DNA from: CAZOKN01 sp964580525
Lineage (GTDB): Bacteria > Pseudomonadota > Alphaproteobacteria > Rickettsiales > UBA6187
Direction: 5' to 3'
Assembly (NCBI GenBank): GCA_964580525.1
Contig: CAZOKN010000036.1
Location: 1 to 18,722 of the forward strand
Length of the DNA stretch: 18,722 nt
Under the pieces are notes generated by a model, which ran no database searches, was not told the origin of the DNA, and worked only from the letters and a program-made list of their open reading frames with translations. Below, piece after piece: positions 7,223-14,602 of the stretch (positions are counted from its first letter, which is position 1; each line of letters begins with the position of its first letter). The translations under genes were made by a program, and so were the position numbers.

Positions 7223-7251
7223 TAAAAAAATTCTCCCCTGATGGTTGTTAC

Positions 7252-7279
7252 TTTACTTTTTGTAAAAGTTGGATATACA
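7252..7279 (+). promoter_or_regulatory. Possible promoter and palindrome upstream of coxB
   Basis: TTTACT (7252-7257), a 16-nt spacer and TATACA (7274-7279) give a weak sigma70-like promoter directed at coxB. Overlapping the spacer is a perfect 6-bp inverted repeat ACTTTT-TGT-AAAAGT (7255-7269) in the tldD/coxB divergent region, which could be an operator or chance. Another weak pair, TTGGAT/TAAACT, lies at 7269-7296. Confidence 0.3.
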
Positions 7280-7316
7280 TGTGGCATTAGTAAACTAAAG
7301 ATGAGAAAAATTGAAG

Positions 7317-8123
7317 ATGTTTTATAGATTTCTTAGCGGCTTGGTTGCTTTTTTATTTTCTGCTGGTGCGGCATATGCCGATAAGCCTGTGCCTTGGCAG
7401 ATGACTTTTCAGGAGCCAGCGACTCCTATTATGGAACATTTAGTGCAGTTTCATAACCTTCTTTTGGTTGTTATATGGTCTTCCGGAATATTTGTATTTC
7501 TTTTGCTTGTTTATGTTTGTATACGCTTTAGTGCAAAGAATAATCCTGTTCCGAGCAAAACTTCTCACAATACTTTAATCGAAATAATATGGACTACAGT
7601 TCCTATTATAATATTGGTTTTGTTGTGTATCCCTTCAATGAAAAATCTTTATTTTATAGAGAGAATTAAAGATACTGAAATGACTCTTAAAGTTATCGGT
7701 AATCAATGGTACTGGACATATCAGTATCCTGATAATGGTAACATATCTTTTGATAGTAATATTTTGAAAGACGAAGAGCTAAAAGAAAATGATATTAGAT
7801 TGCTATCTGTTGATAACAAAGTTGTTTTGCCTATTAACACAAAAATAAAAATACAAGCAACTTCTGTCGATGTAATACACGATTGGGGAATTCCGTCATT
7901 CGCTACTAAAATAGATGCGGTTCCTGGTAAGTTAAATGAAGCTTGGATAGAAATTGAGAGGCCAGGTGTTTACTATGGTCAATGTTCTGAGCTTTGCGGA
8001 GCTGGACATGGATTTATGCCTATAGAGGTTGAAGCAGTTTCTAAAGAAGACTTTGCTAAGTGGGTTGTGCAGGCAAAAAAGAAATTTGCTAGTTCCACAG
8101 ATTCAGAAGTTGCTTCTAAATAG
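7317..8123 (+). CDS. coxB: Cytochrome c oxidase subunit II
   Basis: The CuA-bearing subunit of the aa3-type oxidase, which takes electrons from cytochrome c on the periplasmic side. It has 268 residues from the ATG at 7317; an in-frame TTG two codons earlier (7311) is less likely. A signal peptide (FLSGLVAFLFSAGAAYA) is followed by two transmembrane helices at residues ~46-70 and ~88-107, then the cupredoxin domain. The conserved aromatic block is VIGNQWYWTYQYP. CuA ligands are visible: His188 in VIHDWGIPSF, then Cys223, Glu225, Cys227, His231 and Met234 in CSELCGAGHGFM. No cytochrome c domain is fused at the C-terminus. It is the first gene of the oxidase cluster, 42 nt before coxA. Confidence 0.97.
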   Translation: MFYRFLSGLVAFLFSAGAAYADKPVPWQMTFQEPATPIMEHLVQFHNLLLVVIWSSGIFVFLLLVYVCIRFSAKNNPVPSKTSHNTLIEIIWTTVPIIILVLLCIPSMKNLYFIERIKDTEMTLKVIGNQWYWTYQYPDNGNISFDSNILKDEELKENDIRLLSVDNKVVLPINTKIKIQATSVDVIHDWGIPSFATKIDAVPGKLNEAWIEIERPGVYYGQCSELCGAGHGFMPIEVEAVSKEDFAKWVVQAKKKFASSTDSEVASK

Positions 8124-8165
8124 TTAATAAATATAAAGTTTTAATTTAAGTTAGGGAATTTTTAT

Positions 8166-9737
8166 ATGGGTTCGCATCACGGTACGCCTCACGGCTGGAG
8201 AAGATGGCTTTTATCTACAAATCATAAAGACATAGGAACTTTGTATCTTATTTTATCTATTTGTGGTGCCTTAATTGGTGGTCTTTTCTCTGTTTTGTTG
8301 AGAATGGAGTTGGCTCATCCTGGTGAACAGATTTTTGGTGGCGATCACCAGCTGTATAACGTGATATTAACTGCGCACGCATTTATCATGGTGTTCTTTA
8401 TGATAATGCCAGGATTGTTTGGTGGTTTTGGTAACTGGTTTGTGCCTTTGATGATTGGTGCGCCGGATATGGCATTCCCTAGAATGAACAATGTGAGTTT
8501 TTGGTTGTTGTTTGTTGCATTTTTAATGTTGATAGCTTCTGCCTTTGTTGATGGCGGTGTTGGTACTGGTTGGACGGTTTATCCTCCACTTAGCAGTATA
8601 AAATTTCATCCTGGGATGGCTGTAGATATGGGTATATTCAGTCTTCACCTTGCGGGTGCTTCTTCCATCCTTGGTGCTATAAATATGATTGTTACCATAT
8701 TTAACATGCGTGCGCCTGGAATGACTTTCCATAAAATGCCTTTATATGTTTGGTCAATCTTGATAACTGCTTTCTTGCTTGTTCTTGCGTTGCCTGTTTT
8801 GGCTGGTGCAATTACGATGCTTTTGACAGATAGAAATTTTGGTACGTCATTTTTTGACCCTGCTGGTGGTGGCGATCCTATTTTCTGGCAGCATTTATTT
8901 TGGTTCTTTGGTCACCCTGAAGTATATATTATTATACTTCCTGGCTTTGGTATCATTAGCCACGTAATTTCTACGTTCTCTAAAAAGCCTGTATTTGGTT
9001 ATCTTGGTATGGCTTATGCGATGGCAAGTATCGGTGTGGTTGGTTTTGTGGTTTGGGCGCACCATATGTACGTAGTTGGCTTCAGTGTTGATGTTTTGGC
9101 TTATTTCACTTTAGCCACTATGGTGATTGCAGTTCCAACTGGTATCAAGATATTTAGCTGGATTGCAACAATGTGGGGTGGTTCTATTGAATTTAAAACG
9201 CCAATGTTGTTTGCTATAGGTATGATATTCTTGTTCACTGTTGGCGGTGTTACAGGTGTTGTTCTTGCCAATGCTGGTATGGACAGAGTGTTCCAAGACA
9301 CATATTACGTAGTTGCGCATTTCCATTATACAATGTCAATGGGCGCGGTTTTCTCGGCTTATGCAGCATTTTACTACTGGTTTGGTAAAATGTCGGGCCG
9401 TCAGTACAACGAAACGCTTGGAAAGATTCATTTCTGGCTGACATTTATTGGTGTGAATGTAACCTTCTTCCCGCAGCATTTCTTGGGGCTAGCTGGTATG
9501 CCAAGACGTATACCTGATTATCCTGATGCTTTTGCTGGTTGGAATCAGATTTCATCATTCGGGTCATATATTTCATTTAGTGGAGCATTATTGTTTATTT
9601 TCATAATTTTCCACACTTTGAAATTTGGAAAGAAATGTTCCAACAATCCATGGAATGATATATCTGGATCTTTAGAGTGGACAATACCTTCTCCTCCTAA
9701 TTTCCACAGTTATGATAAAATTCCTGAGGTAAAGTAG
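8166..9737 (+). CDS. coxA: Cytochrome c oxidase subunit I (aa3-type, A1 family)
   Basis: The catalytic subunit, which reduces O2 to water and pumps protons; 523 residues with 12 expected transmembrane helices. Heme a ligands are His71 (LTAHAFIMVF) and His387, and the heme a3 ligand is His385 (VAHFHYTMSMG). CuB ligands are His250, His299 and His300, with the cross-linked Tyr254 in GHPEVY. Glu252 marks an A1-type oxidase. The D-channel Asp101 (GAPDMAFPRMNN) and the K-channel Lys328 (PTGIKIFSW) are both present, so full proton pumping is expected. A TTAGGGA ribosome-binding site lies 8-10 nt before the ATG. The ctaB gene follows after 12 nt. Confidence 0.98.
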   Translation: MGSHHGTPHGWRRWLLSTNHKDIGTLYLILSICGALIGGLFSVLLRMELAHPGEQIFGGDHQLYNVILTAHAFIMVFFMIMPGLFGGFGNWFVPLMIGAPDMAFPRMNNVSFWLLFVAFLMLIASAFVDGGVGTGWTVYPPLSSIKFHPGMAVDMGIFSLHLAGASSILGAINMIVTIFNMRAPGMTFHKMPLYVWSILITAFLLVLALPVLAGAITMLLTDRNFGTSFFDPAGGGDPIFWQHLFWFFGHPEVYIIILPGFGIISHVISTFSKKPVFGYLGMAYAMASIGVVGFVVWAHHMYVVGFSVDVLAYFTLATMVIAVPTGIKIFSWIATMWGGSIEFKTPMLFAIGMIFLFTVGGVTGVVLANAGMDRVFQDTYYVVAHFHYTMSMGAVFSAYAAFYYWFGKMSGRQYNETLGKIHFWLTFIGVNVTFFPQHFLGLAGMPRRIPDYPDAFAGWNQISSFGSYISFSGALLFIFIIFHTLKFGKKCSNNPWNDISGSLEWTIPSPPNFHSYDKIPEVK

Positions 9738-9749
9738 GGTAAATAGTTT

Positions 9750-10643
9750 GTGGAAACTTCTTCTGGGACTAAAGATTTTGGTGTTGCAGAATCTCAAATA
9801 AAAGACTTCTTTATGCTGTTAAAACCACGGGTGATGTCACTCGTGGTTTTTACTGGTATAGTGGGTATGATTGTAGCTCCTGGTCATATCAATCCATTTA
9901 TAGCAATCATGGCGACATTCTGTATAGCAATAGGCTCTGGTGCTGCCGGCGCTGTTAATATGTGGTATGAGAGGGATATCGATGCCCTTATGGAAAGAAC
10001 AAAAAAACGTCCTATTCCGGCAAATAAAATTTATCCGCAAAGTGCTCTTGAATTTGCTGTAATTGTAGCAGTTGCAAGTGTTTTTATAATGGCTTTGGTG
10101 GTCAATTTTATGTCAGCTTTTTTACTGGCGGTGGCGATTTTATTTTATGTTTTTATCTATACAATCTGGCTTAAAAGAAGAACTCCGCAAAATATAGTAA
10201 TTGGTGGTGCTGCTGGCGCATTCCCTCCTATGATCGGTTGGGCGGCTGTAACTGGTGATGTTTCTATAGAAAGCTTGTCGTTATTTTTAATTATTTTTCT
10301 TTGGACTCCACCACATTTTTGGGCTTTGGCACTTTATAAAAATGATGATTATAAACTAGCTGGAATACCTATGATGCCGGTGGTTGCTGGTAGTGAATCT
10401 ACAAGAAAACAAATATTGGTATATACAGTATTGCTTTTAGCTAGCACTCTTTTTCCTATTTCTATAGGTATGTTTGGTATTGTTTATACTGTTGGCGCAA
10501 CTGCGTTGGGTGTTAAATTTTTGCAATATTCCTATTCGTTATATACTGAATATTCTGAAGCTTTAGCAAGGAAAGCTTTCAAGTTTTCTATTTTATATTT
10601 ATTTTGTATTTTCGTTTTAATGATTGTCGATAAGGTTGTGTAG
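9750..10643 (+). CDS. ctaB: Protoheme IX farnesyltransferase (heme O synthase)
   Basis: Transfers a farnesyl group to heme b to make heme O, the precursor of the heme a used by CoxA; an integral membrane UbiA-family enzyme of 297 residues. The first prenyl-diphosphate/Mg motif is NMWYERDID (70-78), followed by MERTKKRPIP. The second region is WTPPHFWALALYKNDDY (185-201). The start is a GTG at 9750 with AGGG about 10 nt upstream; the next in-frame ATG would cut away the N-terminal cytoplasmic helix. It lies between coxA and the coxF-like gene, which follows after one base (TAG-G-ATG). A heme A synthase gene (ctaA) is not in the window. Confidence 0.96.
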   Translation: METSSGTKDFGVAESQIKDFFMLLKPRVMSLVVFTGIVGMIVAPGHINPFIAIMATFCIAIGSGAAGAVNMWYERDIDALMERTKKRPIPANKIYPQSALEFAVIVAVASVFIMALVVNFMSAFLLAVAILFYVFIYTIWLKRRTPQNIVIGGAAGAFPPMIGWAAVTGDVSIESLSLFLIIFLWTPPHFWALALYKNDDYKLAGIPMMPVVAGSESTRKQILVYTVLLLASTLFPISIGMFGIVYTVGATALGVKFLQYSYSLYTEYSEALARKAFKFSILYLFCIFVLMIVDKVV

Positions 10644-10644
10644 G

Positions 10645-10812
10645 ATGCCAATTGAAGAGATTCATCAAAGAAAAAAAGCTAAAAATTATGCTGTTCTTGT
10701 TATATTGCTTGCAGTTATGGCGGTTTTCTTTGTTTCAACTATAGTTAAATTTAAAGAAATTGCTGAAAAGAACGCAGCTAATAAAATAAAGTCTGAACAA
10801 AATGGCAAATAA
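10645..10812 (+). CDS. coxF: CoxF-like small membrane protein of the oxidase cluster
   Basis: A 55-residue protein starting at the ATG one base after the ctaB stop; a longer TTG-initiated frame from 10624 would run inside ctaB and is not favoured. It has a charged N-terminus (IHQRKKAKNYA), one transmembrane helix (VLVILLAVMAVFFVSTIVKF) and a charged C-terminal tail. Its size, topology and place between ctaB and ctaG match the small CoxF proteins of alphaproteobacterial oxidase operons, whose role in oxidase assembly is poorly defined. The gene overlaps the ctaG start by 11 nt, which suggests translational coupling to the CuB chaperone. The family assignment rests on context and the pattern around 'N.A......FFV.TIVK'. 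Confidence 0.7.
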   Translation: MPIEEIHQRKKAKNYAVLVILLAVMAVFFVSTIVKFKEIAEKNAANKIKSEQNGK

Positions 10813-11326
10813 TAAAAAAACTGCAATATCAGTTGTTTATATCGTTTTAGGAATGTTTTTCCTGGCGTTCGCATCATTTCCTTTGTACAATCTTTTTTGT
10901 AAAGCTACAGGTTATGGTGGAACCCCGAAGGTGAGTTTGGGGCAAGAAAGTAAGATGTTGGGCAATCGTGTTGTTAAGATTGAATTTAATGCAGATTTGG
11001 CACCTGGATTGGATTGGAAGTTTGAGCCATTGCAGAGAAGTGTAGAAGTGAGGGTTGGAGAAAATAAGCAAGTTTATTATTCTTCTGAGAATCTTACGAA
11101 TAATGAAGAAGTTGGTATGGCTACTTTTAACGTTTTGCCGGAAAAAGCAGCAATGTATTTTAATAAGGTTCAGTGTTTTTGTTTTAATCAGCAAACTTTA
11201 AAACCGCATGAAAAAATTAAAATGCCTGTGGTTTTCTTCGTTGATCCGAAATTTGAATCTGACCCTGAAATGGCGGATGTTAAAACAATTACGCTTTCTT
11301 ATACATTTTTTAAGGCAAATAACTAG
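10802..11326 (+). CDS. ctaG: Cytochrome c oxidase assembly protein CtaG (Cox11)
   Basis: A copper chaperone that delivers Cu to the CuB site of subunit I; 174 residues. It has a short cytoplasmic N-terminus, one transmembrane anchor (residues ~9-27) and a periplasmic Ig-like domain. Conserved cysteines are Cys33 (NLFCKATGYGGT) and Cys125/Cys127 in the CFCF copper motif, followed by FNQQTLKPHEKIKMPVVFFVDP. The LDWKFEP segment is also family-typical. Its start lies inside the end of the coxF-like gene. It is 65 nt from coxC, an AT-rich gap with no clear terminator. Confidence 0.97.
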   Translation: MANNKKTAISVVYIVLGMFFLAFASFPLYNLFCKATGYGGTPKVSLGQESKMLGNRVVKIEFNADLAPGLDWKFEPLQRSVEVRVGENKQVYYSSENLTNNEEVGMATFNVLPEKAAMYFNKVQCFCFNQQTLKPHEKIKMPVVFFVDPKFESDPEMADVKTITLSYTFFKANN

Positions 11327-11391
11327 ATTTTTAGAAAATCTTTGTGTAAAAGAACAAAATATTTTTTATTAGAATTTAAGAGGTATGAATT

Positions 11392-12225
11392 ATGAGCTCA
11401 GATAAACATCATGATTATCATTTAGTGGATCCTAGTCCATGGCCGTTGATTGGCTCTTTTTCTGCCCTTACGATGTTTACAGGCGTTTTGTTTTTAATGC
11501 ACGATAAACCACTTGGTAAATTACTTTTCCCTGTGGGGCTTTTGCTTGTTCTTTACACAATGTTTATTTGGTGGAAAGACGTTATAAAAGAAGGTGTTTC
11601 TGGTGGTCATCACACTAGTATAGTTCGTCATGGTTTAAGGCTTGGAATGGCTTTATTCATTATGTCGGAAGTTATGTTCTTCTTTGCATTCTTTTGGTCC
11701 TTTTTCAGGGCTGCTCTTGATCCTGTTCTTGTTTTTACAGGTCAGCACGTTCTTGACGCAACAGGAACTGTTACAGCTGGAATTTGGCCTCCTAAGGGTA
11801 TTGTTACTTTTGATCCATGGGACATTCCTATCATGAACACTCTCGTGCTTTTGCTATCTGGAACTACTGTTACTTGGGCTCATTATGCTTTGTTGCACAA
11901 CAACAGAAAAGATTTAATTAGAGCTCTTACAATTACAGTATTGTTGGGTATCAGCTTCACTTGCCTGCAAGCGTTTGAATATCACCATGCTCATTTCGGT
12001 TTTAAGGATGGTATTTATTCTTCCAATTTCTTTATGGCAACGGGCTTCCATGGTGCTCACGTTTTGATTGGAACTATATTTTTATTGATATGCTTGGTAC
12101 GTGCTATTAAAGGCCAAATGACTCCAGAGGGGCATTTGGGATTTGAATTTGCTGCCTGGTACTGGCATTTTGTAGACGTTGTTTGGCTGTTCCTGTTCTT
12201 GTTTGTTTATGTTTGGGGCAGATAG
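11392..12225 (+). CDS. coxC: Cytochrome c oxidase subunit III
   Basis: The third core subunit, stabilising subunit I and binding lipids in the membrane; 277 residues with seven expected transmembrane helices. The N-terminal HDYHLVDPSPWPL and the helix-III signature MSEVMFFFAFFWSFFRAALDP are characteristic. FHGAHVLIGT and the C-terminal FEFAAWYWHFVDVVWLFLF complete the family pattern. An AAGAGG ribosome-binding site lies about 10 nt before the ATG. It is the last structural gene of the oxidase and is followed by a hairpin terminator before surf1. Confidence 0.97.
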   Translation: MSSDKHHDYHLVDPSPWPLIGSFSALTMFTGVLFLMHDKPLGKLLFPVGLLLVLYTMFIWWKDVIKEGVSGGHHTSIVRHGLRLGMALFIMSEVMFFFAFFWSFFRAALDPVLVFTGQHVLDATGTVTAGIWPPKGIVTFDPWDIPIMNTLVLLLSGTTVTWAHYALLHNNRKDLIRALTITVLLGISFTCLQAFEYHHAHFGFKDGIYSSNFFMATGFHGAHVLIGTIFLLICLVRAIKGQMTPEGHLGFEFAAWYWHFVDVVWLFLFLFVYVWGR

Positions 12226-12255
12226 TCTTATTTTTTCTTAGATATAATTTTGCTG

Positions 12256-12286
12256 AAGGAGCTATTTGTTGGCTCCTTTGCTTTTT
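12256..12286 (+). terminator. Intrinsic terminator after coxC
   Basis: The stem AAGGAGC/GCTCCTT (12256-12262 with 12272-12278) has a 9-nt loop and is followed by TGCTTTTT. It lies 30 nt after the coxC stop and 20 nt before surf1, so read-through or a separate start would be needed for surf1. Confidence 0.65.
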
Positions 12287-12306
12287 CCTAGTAAAGGAAC
12301 TATTAG

Positions 12307-13017
12307 ATGCAATTCAAGCCTAAATTATTGCCAACTTTATTCACCATTCCTGCGATTATTATTTTGCTATGTTTGGGTACTTGGCAAATGCAAAGATTGC
12401 ACTGGAAAAAAGAAATAATAAGTTTGATGAATGAAAAATCATCTGCGCAGGCTGGCGACTTGCCGGCTGATACAGCTAATATAGAAGACCTGCAATATAG
12501 AAAATTCCTTTTGAAAGGCCATTTTCTCAACGATAAGGAAGTACATCTTTTTGTTGGTACCCGTAGCATAAGAGGTGAAGCGGGATATGATTTGCTAACT
12601 CCTTTAAAACTTGAAGATGGCAGAGTTGTTATTGTCGACAGGGGCTGGATACCTTCTTCTAAAAAAGATATAAAATTGCGCCCTGAAACTATATCTGACA
12701 ATGTAGTTGAAGTTGAAGGTATGTTGCATAAAGGCGAGGCAAAAAAATACTTCACTCCTGAAAATAATATAAAAGGAAATCTATGGTTTTGGATAGATTT
12801 AAACTCCATATATTCTTTTATTGATGAGAAACCTGAAGCTTTCTATATAAGGGCTTTAAAGAAGGGAGAGGGCAATAATCTTCCTATAGCTGGAGACGCA
12901 GTTATTAAGTATAGAAATGACCATTTGGAGTATGCCATAACCTGGTATAGCCTTGCTATTATTTTGTTTGTGATTTATGTTTTGTACCATTTTAAGAAGG
13001 ATGGAAATAAAGCCTAA
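12307..13017 (+). CDS. surf1: SURF1-family cytochrome oxidase assembly protein
   Basis: An inner-membrane assembly factor that helps heme a insertion into subunit I (the Shy1/Surf1 family); 236 residues. Topology is family-typical: an N-terminal helix (residues ~8-25) followed by GTWQMQRLHWKKE, a periplasmic domain containing LLTPLKLEDGRVVIVDRGWIP, and a C-terminal helix in HLEYAITWYSLAIILFVIYV. An AAAGGAAC ribosome-binding site precedes the ATG. It sits just after the coxC terminator, so it may be expressed by partial read-through. Confidence 0.95.
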   Translation: MQFKPKLLPTLFTIPAIIILLCLGTWQMQRLHWKKEIISLMNEKSSAQAGDLPADTANIEDLQYRKFLLKGHFLNDKEVHLFVGTRSIRGEAGYDLLTPLKLEDGRVVIVDRGWIPSSKKDIKLRPETISDNVVEVEGMLHKGEAKKYFTPENNIKGNLWFWIDLNSIYSFIDEKPEAFYIRALKKGEGNNLPIAGDAVIKYRNDHLEYAITWYSLAIILFVIYVLYHFKKDGNKA

Positions 13018-13090
13018 TTTCTGAATAATTTCTGGTGATGAGTTTTTTTTCGTCGCCACAAATTAATCAGTAATTTTTGAGTAGAGAGAT

Positions 13091-14581
13091 ATGGAAAGTT
13101 ATAAAACGTTAGAAAAAATATTTTACAAAATAAACGATATTAATCAGGCGAAATCTGTTTTGCATTGGGATTCTGCTGTGGTTATGCCTTCTGGTGGTGC
13201 TGAAGCCAGGGCAAATCAGCTTGCTACATTATCTAGTATTGCGCATGCAATCTTGACTGATCCTGGTGTTAAGAATTTGATAGATAGCGCTGGTAGCAAA
13301 GGCAAGAAATTGAATTCTGAGCAGGAAGCTAATTTGCGCGAAATGAAAAGGCTTTGGAAACATGCTAATGCTGTGCCACAAAGACTAGTGAAAGATCTAG
13401 TGAAGGAAGGTTCTAATTGTGAAATGGTTTGGCGAACTGCCAGAGCAGAGAATAATTTTAATATGCTAAAGCCGCATTTGAAAAAAGTTGTGGGCATTGT
13501 TAGAGAGATAGCTAAAATTAAATCTGAAGCTTTTGGTTGCTCTCCTTATGAAGCCTTACTTGATCAGTACGATCCAAGTAGAAAAGAAGCTCAGCTTGAT
13601 GCTGTTTTTGAGGATTTAAAAGTTTTTATTCCTGATTTTATTCAGCAAGTTGTTGAAAAACAAAAATCTTCTCATACAGATATCGATCTTAAGGGGCCAT
13701 TCCCAATTGAGAAACAAAAAATTCTGTCGAATAAGATGCTGGAGATACTAGGTTTTGATTTGAAATTTGGTAGGCTTGATGAAAGTCATCACCCTTTCTG
13801 CGGAGGGTATCCTTCTGATGTTAGGATAACTACCAGATATAATGAAAATGATTTTCTTTCGTCTTTGATGTCTGTGGCGCACGAAACTGGTCATGCAACT
13901 TATGAAAAAAATCTTCCTAGTTCTTGGATAGGCCAACCAGTTGGTGAGGCGAGGGGTATGAGTATACATGAAAGCCAATCCCTTATTATCGAAATGCAAG
14001 TTTGTAGAAGTAAGGAGTTTTTAGAATTTTTGGTTCCAGTAATTAAAAAAGAATTAGGAATTAAGAACAAAAACTTTACTCCTGAGGGGCTTTATCAAGT
14101 TTGTACGAAAGTTCAGCCTTCGCTTATCAGAGTTGATGCCGATGAAGTTACTTATCCTGCGCATATAATGCTACGTTATTATATGGAAAAATATCTAATT
14201 TCTGGCGATATGGAAGTTGATGATTTGCCTGATGCATGGGCGCAAGGTATGGAAAAATTTATTGGTGTTATGCCTGATAATGATAAAGATGGCTGTATGC
14301 AGGATATTCATTGGATGGACGGAACATTTGGCTATTTCCCTACATACTCTTTGGGAGCCATTCACGCAGCTCAATTTTTTACTGCTATAAAAGCAGCTAC
14401 TCCTGATTTGTCAGAATCTCTAAGGAAAGGCGATATCTCTCCGGTTACTAACTGGCTGAAAACAAATGTGCATGAAAAAGGTTCACTGCTTAGCACTGAA
14501 GAGATTGTTTCGGAAGCAACTGGCAAGAGCATAGATCTTGATGTGTATAAAAATTATTTAAAAGAACGTTATCTTGCATAA
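13091..14581 (+). CDS. M32-family metallocarboxypeptidase (carboxypeptidase Taq)
   Basis: A cytosolic zinc carboxypeptidase of 496 residues, the usual family length of about 500. The zinc motif HETGH is at 264-268, with the downstream family motif HESQS at 293-297 supplying the third ligand (Glu). DVRITTR at 243-249 and the C-terminal QDIHWMDGTFGYFPTYSLGA are M32 signatures. The ATG at 13091 has a GAGAGAT-type ribosome-binding site close upstream. It stands between surf1 and thrC, 73 nt after surf1. The thrC ATG follows after 21 nt, so the two are likely cotranscribed. Nothing suggests a specific link to oxidase assembly; general peptide turnover is the safe reading. Confidence 0.95.
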   Translation: MESYKTLEKIFYKINDINQAKSVLHWDSAVVMPSGGAEARANQLATLSSIAHAILTDPGVKNLIDSAGSKGKKLNSEQEANLREMKRLWKHANAVPQRLVKDLVKEGSNCEMVWRTARAENNFNMLKPHLKKVVGIVREIAKIKSEAFGCSPYEALLDQYDPSRKEAQLDAVFEDLKVFIPDFIQQVVEKQKSSHTDIDLKGPFPIEKQKILSNKMLEILGFDLKFGRLDESHHPFCGGYPSDVRITTRYNENDFLSSLMSVAHETGHATYEKNLPSSWIGQPVGEARGMSIHESQSLIIEMQVCRSKEFLEFLVPVIKKELGIKNKNFTPEGLYQVCTKVQPSLIRVDADEVTYPAHIMLRYYMEKYLISGDMEVDDLPDAWAQGMEKFIGVMPDNDKDGCMQDIHWMDGTFGYFPTYSLGAIHAAQFFTAIKAATPDLSESLRKGDISPVTNWLKTNVHEKGSLLSTEEIVSEATGKSIDLDVYKNYLKERYLA

Positions 14582-14602
14582 GCTTGCGTGAGGAATATTC
14601 CA

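Noticed and set aside
7311..7316. coxB starting at TTG 7311
   Set aside because: An ATG two codons later gives a normal signal peptide. The difference is two residues and cannot be settled from sequence alone.
11327..11391. Terminator or promoter in the ctaG-coxC gap
   Set aside because: Only weak A/T pairing (TCTTT/AAAGA) and a poor TTGTGT...TATTAG pair are seen. Neither is better than expected in AT-rich DNA.
12303..12809. Long minus-strand open frame opposite surf1 (and similar ones opposite argB, tldD, coxA, thrC and guaB)
   Set aside because: These are antisense shadows of clearly conserved genes. They lack family motifs and plausible initiation sites.
13034..13057. Hairpin GGTGATG/CGTCGCC after surf1 as a terminator
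   Set aside because: Two of seven pairs are G-T and the T-run is in the loop, not after the stem. Nothing terminator-like follows.
14588..14602. thrC starting at GTG 14588
   Set aside because: This GTG is part of the GTGAGGAA ribosome-binding site for the ATG at 14603, where the family start MRYISTRG begins.
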